Below, one piece after another: positions 60,308 through 64,000 of a stretch of 64,000 nucleotides of DNA; position 1 is the stretch's first letter; every line of letters starts with the position of its first letter. Source of the stretch: Ramlibacter sp035548915 (GTDB lineage: Bacteria; Pseudomonadota; Gammaproteobacteria; Burkholderiales; Burkholderiaceae_C); NCBI RefSeq assembly GCF_035548915.1, contig NZ_DASZSE010000032.1, positions 20,587 to 84,586 on the forward strand, given 5' to 3'. The position numbers were made by a program, and so were the translations under genes. The notes under the pieces are model-generated. The model made no database searches and was not told the DNA's origin. It was given only the letters and a program-made list of their open reading frames with translations.

Positions 60308-60691
60308 ATGAAATTCGTTGAAATTGCAAGTGCCGAAGAGCAGTTGGCATTGTGGAAGCTAGTGAACGACAGCGTCTGGACCGCCATTCAGCGGCAATCG
60401 AGCGACGAGCAGAGGCGCAAGACTGCGAAGCGTGCGGTTCGCACGCCGAAGGGGAAGATAGGGCGTGCGGGTGCCGGCCGCCGCGCGCCGAAGAAGCCCA
60501 TCACGTACAAACCGCCACCGAAGCCGAAAGCGCGCCCTCAGCACGTTCGACAGCAAGCTCCGGCTCCGCTTCCGCCCAGCCTGAACACCACCGCGCTCCC
60601 CCCAATCAGCTTGAAATCGGGTCAAATGACGGGTGATTTCACCGCCTCGGTGCCCACCGCAGCAACCGGTCCAGTAGGAGGAGAGGCATAG
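60308..60691 (+). CDS. Basic, proline-rich hypothetical protein
   Basis: A 127-aa protein: a short N-terminal helix (FVEIASAEEQLALWKLVND), then a long Lys/Arg/Pro-rich disordered region (PKKPITYKPPPKPKARPQH). GGAGAGGA lies upstream of the ATG. The composition suggests nucleic-acid binding, but no family is recognised. Its end lies 21 bases before the intron-bearing tRNA, and the tRNA -10 (TACAAT, 60698-60703) directly follows its stop. Confidence 0.5.
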   Translation: MKFVEIASAEEQLALWKLVNDSVWTAIQRQSSDEQRRKTAKRAVRTPKGKIGRAGAGRRAPKKPITYKPPPKPKARPQHVRQQAPAPLPPSLNTTALPPISLKSGQMTGDFTASVPTAATGPVGGEA

Positions 60692-60712
60692 CTCAAATAC
60701 AATCGTACCTGT

Positions 60713-61034
60713 GGGCCGTTAGCTCAGTTGGTTAGAGCAGAGGACTCATTCAGGAACGAGTGACCTCGCGTTGGAAACGCGCGATGGAAAAACTGGGTGA
60801 ATTCAGGGAAACCTTCTCGCGTGAGCGATGGCAACCCTGAGCCAAGCTAGCCGAAGGCGTCATGTAGGCTAGAAGGTGCAGAGACTAGGATGTGAGGAGC
60901 CAAGCCAATACGCATCCACTAGCGCCCGGCACCCAAACAGTTCGGCTGTGGGTGATGAGATAGTCCAGGGAGCAGGGAAACCTGCACAAACCTGAATCCT
61001 TTGGTCGTTGGTTCGATCCCAACACGGCCTACCA
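60713..61034 (+). tRNA. tRNA-Ile2 (anticodon CAU, lysidine type) split by a group I intron
   Basis: Exon 1 is 60713-60749 and exon 2 is 60995-61034; joined they give a 77-nt tRNA with encoded CCA. Acceptor GGGCCGT pairs with ACGGCCT (one G-U), anticodon stem GAGGA/TCCTT, loop CTCATAA, T-arm GTTGG/CCAAC around TTCGATC. Base pairs C4-G69 and C5-G68, reported as TilS determinants in E. coli, support an isoleucine (AUA-reading) identity over elongator Met. TACAAT lies ten bases upstream. This is the only complete CAU tRNA in the window. Confidence 0.92.
60750..60994 (+). ncRNA. Group I self-splicing intron in the tRNA-Ile2 anticodon loop
   Basis: A 245-nt intron without an ORF, directly after the CAU anticodon. 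Hallmarks: exon TCAT pairs with GTGA (60760-60763) with a G-U at the splice site; P4 CAGGG (60804-60808) with CCCTG (60835-60839), next to GAGCCAAGC; R element GCAGAGACTA (60878-60887) pairing with TAGTC (60961-60965) in ATAGTCCAGGGAG to form P7; terminal G at 60994. The motifs GAGCCAAGC, AGAGACTA and CACAAACC also occur in the Azoarcus tRNA-Ile(CAU) intron (subgroup IC3). Confidence 0.93.
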
Positions 61035-61096
61035 CACGCTGGTGCGGTTGAGAGCTGCTGCAACAAGTGCCGATGTCTGCTTCGGGAGGACCAGGA

Positions 61097-62725
61097 ATGT
61101 CTTACAAGCAAGCAGTTAAGTCGGAGTCGCGATCGGAGCTGTGGAGACACGCGGTTGAGACGCTAACGGCGCAGCGGGATACAACGCGAATCCTTGCTCC
61201 TTCGTACATGGAGGCGGTGTGGCAATACGCCTGGGGGGATGTCCTGTCGCAGGTAATGGACATCGAGCCGCACAGAGATCACATCCGAGCCTACTTCGAC
61301 TACTGGGCTGAATTTTCCGAGAGCTCGTATGGAGCGAAGGGGCCAGACGAGCTGCGCGTGGCGTATTTCGCGGGTCCGGAGCCCGAAAATGACCTGCACG
61401 AGCTGCTGCGACTGGGAGTCCGCATCGAGAACGTCTGGGCGTTTGAGTCGGATCAGACCACGTACAAAGAGGCGTTACGGCGGGCACGCGAAGGCTTTCC
61501 GGTACTTAAAATTTTCCCAGGTTCATTAGCGGACTTCTTCAAGACCACACACGTCGCGTTTGACATCGTGTACTTGGATTTCACGGGATCGCTCGTCGCA
61601 CGTTCCCTCGCTACGTTGGGCACTTTGCATGCGGTCTTCGATGAGCAGGCGCTATCCGACCTCGCAGTCCTTGTGGTGAATTCTTGTGAGCCGGATGTCA
61701 GTGACGAAGTGTGTGAGTTTCTGGCTGCGTACTACTATTTTCAGCCGATGGTGGAATGCACGGCCTACGGGGAACAGCCGCGCGAGGAAGACGGGAAGAT
61801 CGTCTCCTGGTTCAGTGAACCTGCATCGAGTCATGGATATGAGTTCGATGACTTGAAACGCATAGCAGCAAGCAATTTGACGGATGTCTACTCGGCGTTC
61901 GCGACAAGCTATCCCCTCTATTACTCTTCTTTCGTGAGTCCAACGCTCCGGTTCTTGCGAAATGGCGCGCTGCGTCGTCAGCTATTCACCGCCGACAAGT
62001 CCGCGTTAGTTGAAGCGTTTGACCGAATGAGCGACACGTCAGTGATCAGGGAACTGCTCGGGCTGGACGCAGGAGAAAGCAAGGGTATCCGTGGCGACCG
62101 ACTGCTCAACGTCCACGGTTTCCCGTTCTGGAACTTCGTTGACACCTTGAGAACCAAAGGTGGCGACCTCGGCAAGTACTGGTTCTCCGAGTATTCGCGC
62201 GGAGTTGGCGGAGTTTCCGTTCTCGACGCTGCGCGTTTTCGTGAATCTCTTCCAGAAACTCTCGCCGGCTACGACGGTCTCTTGGCTGCCAACATCAAGA
62301 ATGAAATTCGGCGAGTCAACGCAGCTATTCCCGACGCGCGGCACGCGCTCTTCTGCGACCTTCCCATGCCACACCTGTGGCTCGAACTCGCCCTGAATCA
62401 GCTGGGCGCTCCGTACCATGCAAACGTCGAGAATCAGCGCCGGTGGACGTATACCGCTAAGGTGCGTCGCATGCATTTGGATGCATTCACGTTCGACCGC
62501 TGCAGGAGTCTGTATGACTTCCTGCCGATGGTGGACATGTACGGAGATGTGCTGAAGAATCAGTTGCCGCAAATGATCGCGCGTTGCTGCATAGACGCAA
62601 TTGGAAAGCAAGGGAGATGGCCGCTTTCGAACCTGTACTACGGGTCGAACGTGGCCTGTATTGGGGATTGTGAAGGCGCTCAGTTCGCCGAACTTCAAGC
62701 CCGAGTAAAACTCGGCGCGCGGTGA
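61097..62725 (+). CDS. Unrecognised 542-aa protein with Rossmann/methyltransferase-like N-terminus
   Basis: No family recognised. The N-terminal 200 residues have alternating strands and helices in a class I methyltransferase-like order: LRVAYFAGPEPENDLHEL (a degenerate cofactor loop), NVWAFESDQTTYKEAL (acidic end of strand 2), PVLKIFPGSLADFF and FDIVYLDFTGS. The C-terminal half is helical with several Trp and Cys (CIGDCEGAQF at the end). ATG 61097 is chosen because GGGAGGA lies six bases upstream. It starts 62 bases after the intron-bearing tRNA and has island-like codon use. Confidence 0.55.
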   Translation: MSYKQAVKSESRSELWRHAVETLTAQRDTTRILAPSYMEAVWQYAWGDVLSQVMDIEPHRDHIRAYFDYWAEFSESSYGAKGPDELRVAYFAGPEPENDLHELLRLGVRIENVWAFESDQTTYKEALRRAREGFPVLKIFPGSLADFFKTTHVAFDIVYLDFTGSLVARSLATLGTLHAVFDEQALSDLAVLVVNSCEPDVSDEVCEFLAAYYYFQPMVECTAYGEQPREEDGKIVSWFSEPASSHGYEFDDLKRIAASNLTDVYSAFATSYPLYYSSFVSPTLRFLRNGALRRQLFTADKSALVEAFDRMSDTSVIRELLGLDAGESKGIRGDRLLNVHGFPFWNFVDTLRTKGGDLGKYWFSEYSRGVGGVSVLDAARFRESLPETLAGYDGLLAANIKNEIRRVNAAIPDARHALFCDLPMPHLWLELALNQLGAPYHANVENQRRWTYTAKVRRMHLDAFTFDRCRSLYDFLPMVDMYGDVLKNQLPQMIARCCIDAIGKQGRWPLSNLYYGSNVACIGDCEGAQFAELQARVKLGAR

Positions 62726-62792
62726 TAGACGCCTGCGTTAGCGCGACTGGTCTTCCGTCAAAAAACTTGACGCTACAAAAACAATAGCAAAC

Positions 62793-64000
62793 GGGGATGT
62801 CCGAATTTTTGTGTGAGGACCACTGAGACTTGTCCACGACGGCGGGCGTCGCTTGCGATGAACGCACGCCGTGGTGGTCAAGTCGGTGCCACATCTTATG
62901 CGGCAGCCTTCGTGAAGCGATCTTCGTAGGCGATCGCGAATTGGTTCATTGCCTCGCGCCACTCCTTCGCCGCGCGCCCCCAGTCGGCGGTGATGTTCTT
63001 CAGCGCCAGCCAGATCAGTTTCGTGGCCGCATCGTCGCTGGGGAAGTGCCCGCGGCTCTTGATGATCTTGCGCAGCCGCGCGTGCAGGCTCTCGATGGCA
63101 TTTGTGGTGTAGATCACGCGGCGGATGTGCGGCGCAAACGCGAAGAACGGAATCACGTGGCTCCAGGCACGTCGCCATGCGGCCACCACGGTCGGGAACT
63201 TCACTCCCCAGGGGCTTTGCTCGAACGCGTCCAGCTCGGCCTGCGCGGCTTCGGCACTAGCGGCCGTGTAAATCGGCTTCAATGCCGCGGCCAGCGCCTT
63301 GCGGTCCTTCCAGCTGGCGTAGTCCAGGCTGTTGCGTATCAGGTGCACGATGCACGTCTGCAGCGTGGTCGCGGGGAACACCGCACCGATGGCTTCGGGC
63401 ATACCCTTCAGGCCATCGGTGACGGCGATCAGGATGTCGTTGACCCCGCGCGTCTTCAGGTCGTTGAACACTTTCATCCAGAACTTGGCGCCTTCGCTGC
63501 CTTCGATCCACAGCCCCAGGATGTCGCGGCAGCCGTCGCGCTGCACGCCAAGGGCCAGGTAGATCGCCTTGTTGCGAACCACCGCGTCCTCCTTGATCTT
63601 CACGCGCAGCGCATCAAAGAAGACCACCGGATACATCGGCTCCAGCGGGCGCGATTGCCAGGCGGTTACTTCGGCCATCACCGCTTCAGTCACCGAGCTG
63701 ATGAACTCGGGCGAGATCTCCACGCCGTAGGACTCCTGCAGGAAGCCCTGGATCTCGCGCATCGTCATGCCGCGCGCGTACATCGCGATGATCTTGTCGT
63801 CAAAGCCAGTGAAGCGCCGCTCGTGCTTGGGGATCAGGATCGGCTCGAAGCTGCCGGCACGGTCGCGCGGGATGTCCACGCGCACCGGGCCTTCGCCAGT
63901 GATCACCGTCTTGGCGCTCGTGCCGTTGCGGTGGTTGGCGTCCTCGGCGGGCTGGCCCAGATGGTGGCCCAGCTCGGCTCCCATCACGCGCTCGATCAGC
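62793..64000 (-). mobile_element. IS256-family insertion sequence, cut by the window edge
   Basis: The outer end begins near 62793 with GGGGATGTCCGAATTTTTGT, which resembles IS256-family terminal repeats (GTCCG, AT-rich, TTGTGT pattern). The transposase gene reads toward this end. The other terminus and the target duplication are outside the window. Confidence 0.75.
62896..64000 (-). CDS. IS256-family transposase, N-terminus outside window
   Basis: Mutator-type DDE transposase; about 368 residues are visible and the frame stays open to the window end (LIERVMGAELG), so the first part is missing. Family features: YARGMTMREIQGFLQESYG, the first catalytic Asp in VVFFDALRVKI, the second in AVTDGLKGMPEAI followed by the CIVHLIRNS motif, and the catalytic Glu in YTTNAIESLHARLRK. 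The gene looks intact in the visible part. Confidence 0.95.
   Translation of the reverse strand, partial: LIERVMGAELGHHLGQPAEDANHRNGTSAKTVITGEGPVRVDIPRDRAGSFEPILIPKHERRFTGFDDKIIAMYARGMTMREIQGFLQESYGVEISPEFISSVTEAVMAEVTAWQSRPLEPMYPVVFFDALRVKIKEDAVVRNKAIYLALGVQRDGCRDILGLWIEGSEGAKFWMKVFNDLKTRGVNDILIAVTDGLKGMPEAIGAVFPATTLQTCIVHLIRNSLDYASWKDRKALAAALKPIYTAASAEAAQAELDAFEQSPWGVKFPTVVAAWRRAWSHVIPFFAFAPHIRRVIYTTNAIESLHARLRKIIKSRGHFPSDDAATKLIWLALKNITADWGRAAKEWREAMNQFAIAYEDRFTKAAA

Larger units (their letters stand above)
46374..60712. mobile_element. tRNA-integrated genomic island (segment up to the intact tRNA-Ile2)
   Basis: Starts at the broken tRNA(CAU) gene and is bounded inside the window by the complete intron-bearing tRNA-Ile2. 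Base composition drops and codon use becomes less GC-biased than on the left. Content: two tyrosine recombinases, several nucleases, a methyltransferase/DUF262 pair, Abi-type and membrane-anchored HEPN/HNH proteins, and unknown genes. No conjugation, capsid or plasmid maintenance genes are recognisable. Accessory genes continue to the right of 61034, so this is either one of two tandem islands or part of a larger one. Confidence 0.8.

Noticed and set aside
60750..60994. Insertion sequence or ORF inside the tRNA
   Set aside because: No open frame or inverted termini; the group I core elements and exact exon joining explain the insert.

Overview
The window is GC-rich bacterial DNA. Its gene order, two-domain L25 protein, Bug-family solute receptor, CIRCE/HrcA pair and aa3-oxidase biogenesis cluster point to a betaproteobacterium; I cannot place it to genus. 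About 46 kb of conserved chromosome is followed by a lower-GC accessory region that starts inside a tRNA gene and runs off the right end.

Core chromosome (1-46334). After the end of a BioC-like methyltransferase comes a plus-strand terminal-oxidase biogenesis cluster (894-10471): DUF2244, ctaC, ctaD, a 36-aa assembly protein, ctaG, a DUF2970 protein, ctaE, SURF1, a SCO-like membrane protein, heme A synthase, heme O synthase and a SCO copper chaperone. It supplies subunits, heme A and copper insertion for an aa3-type cytochrome c oxidase. Then follow a DNA alkylation repair protein, a Bug receptor, a 7TM/degenerate-GGDEF protein, rpoH with a perfect CIRCE operator, cutA, ftsY, two M16 peptidases, rsmD and coaD. 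A minus-strand block (21456-30411) encodes a peptide-type ABC transporter with an amidase, a TPR protein and a hydrolase. Next is the set TPR protein-lolB-ispE-tRNA-Gln-prs-rplY-pth, then mutM, a dynamin-like GTPase, mutY, rapZ, recN, nadK and hrcA. hrcA encodes the repressor expected to bind the CIRCE in front of rpoH.

Accessory region (46337-64000). A tRNA(CAU) gene is cut just after its anticodon loop, and a tyrosine recombinase lies next to the break. The cargo includes a second small tyrosine recombinase, two PD-(D/E)XK-like nucleases, an operon of an EcoRI-type adenine methyltransferase and a DUF262-HNH protein, an Abi_C protein, a run of three membrane-anchored proteins (HEPN, HNH nuclease, unknown) and several unknown genes. 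At 60713-61034 there is a complete tRNA-Ile2(CAU) gene interrupted at the anticodon loop by a 245-nt group I intron related in its core motifs to the Azoarcus tRNA-Ile intron. Accessory sequence continues beyond it with an unrecognised 542-aa protein and an IS256-family element cut by the window edge, so the true right end of the island is probably outside.

The most interesting points are the broken tRNA plus intron-bearing tRNA, which suggest an island that replaces the essential tRNA it destroys with one whose attachment site is split by the intron, and the candidate defence operons in the cargo.
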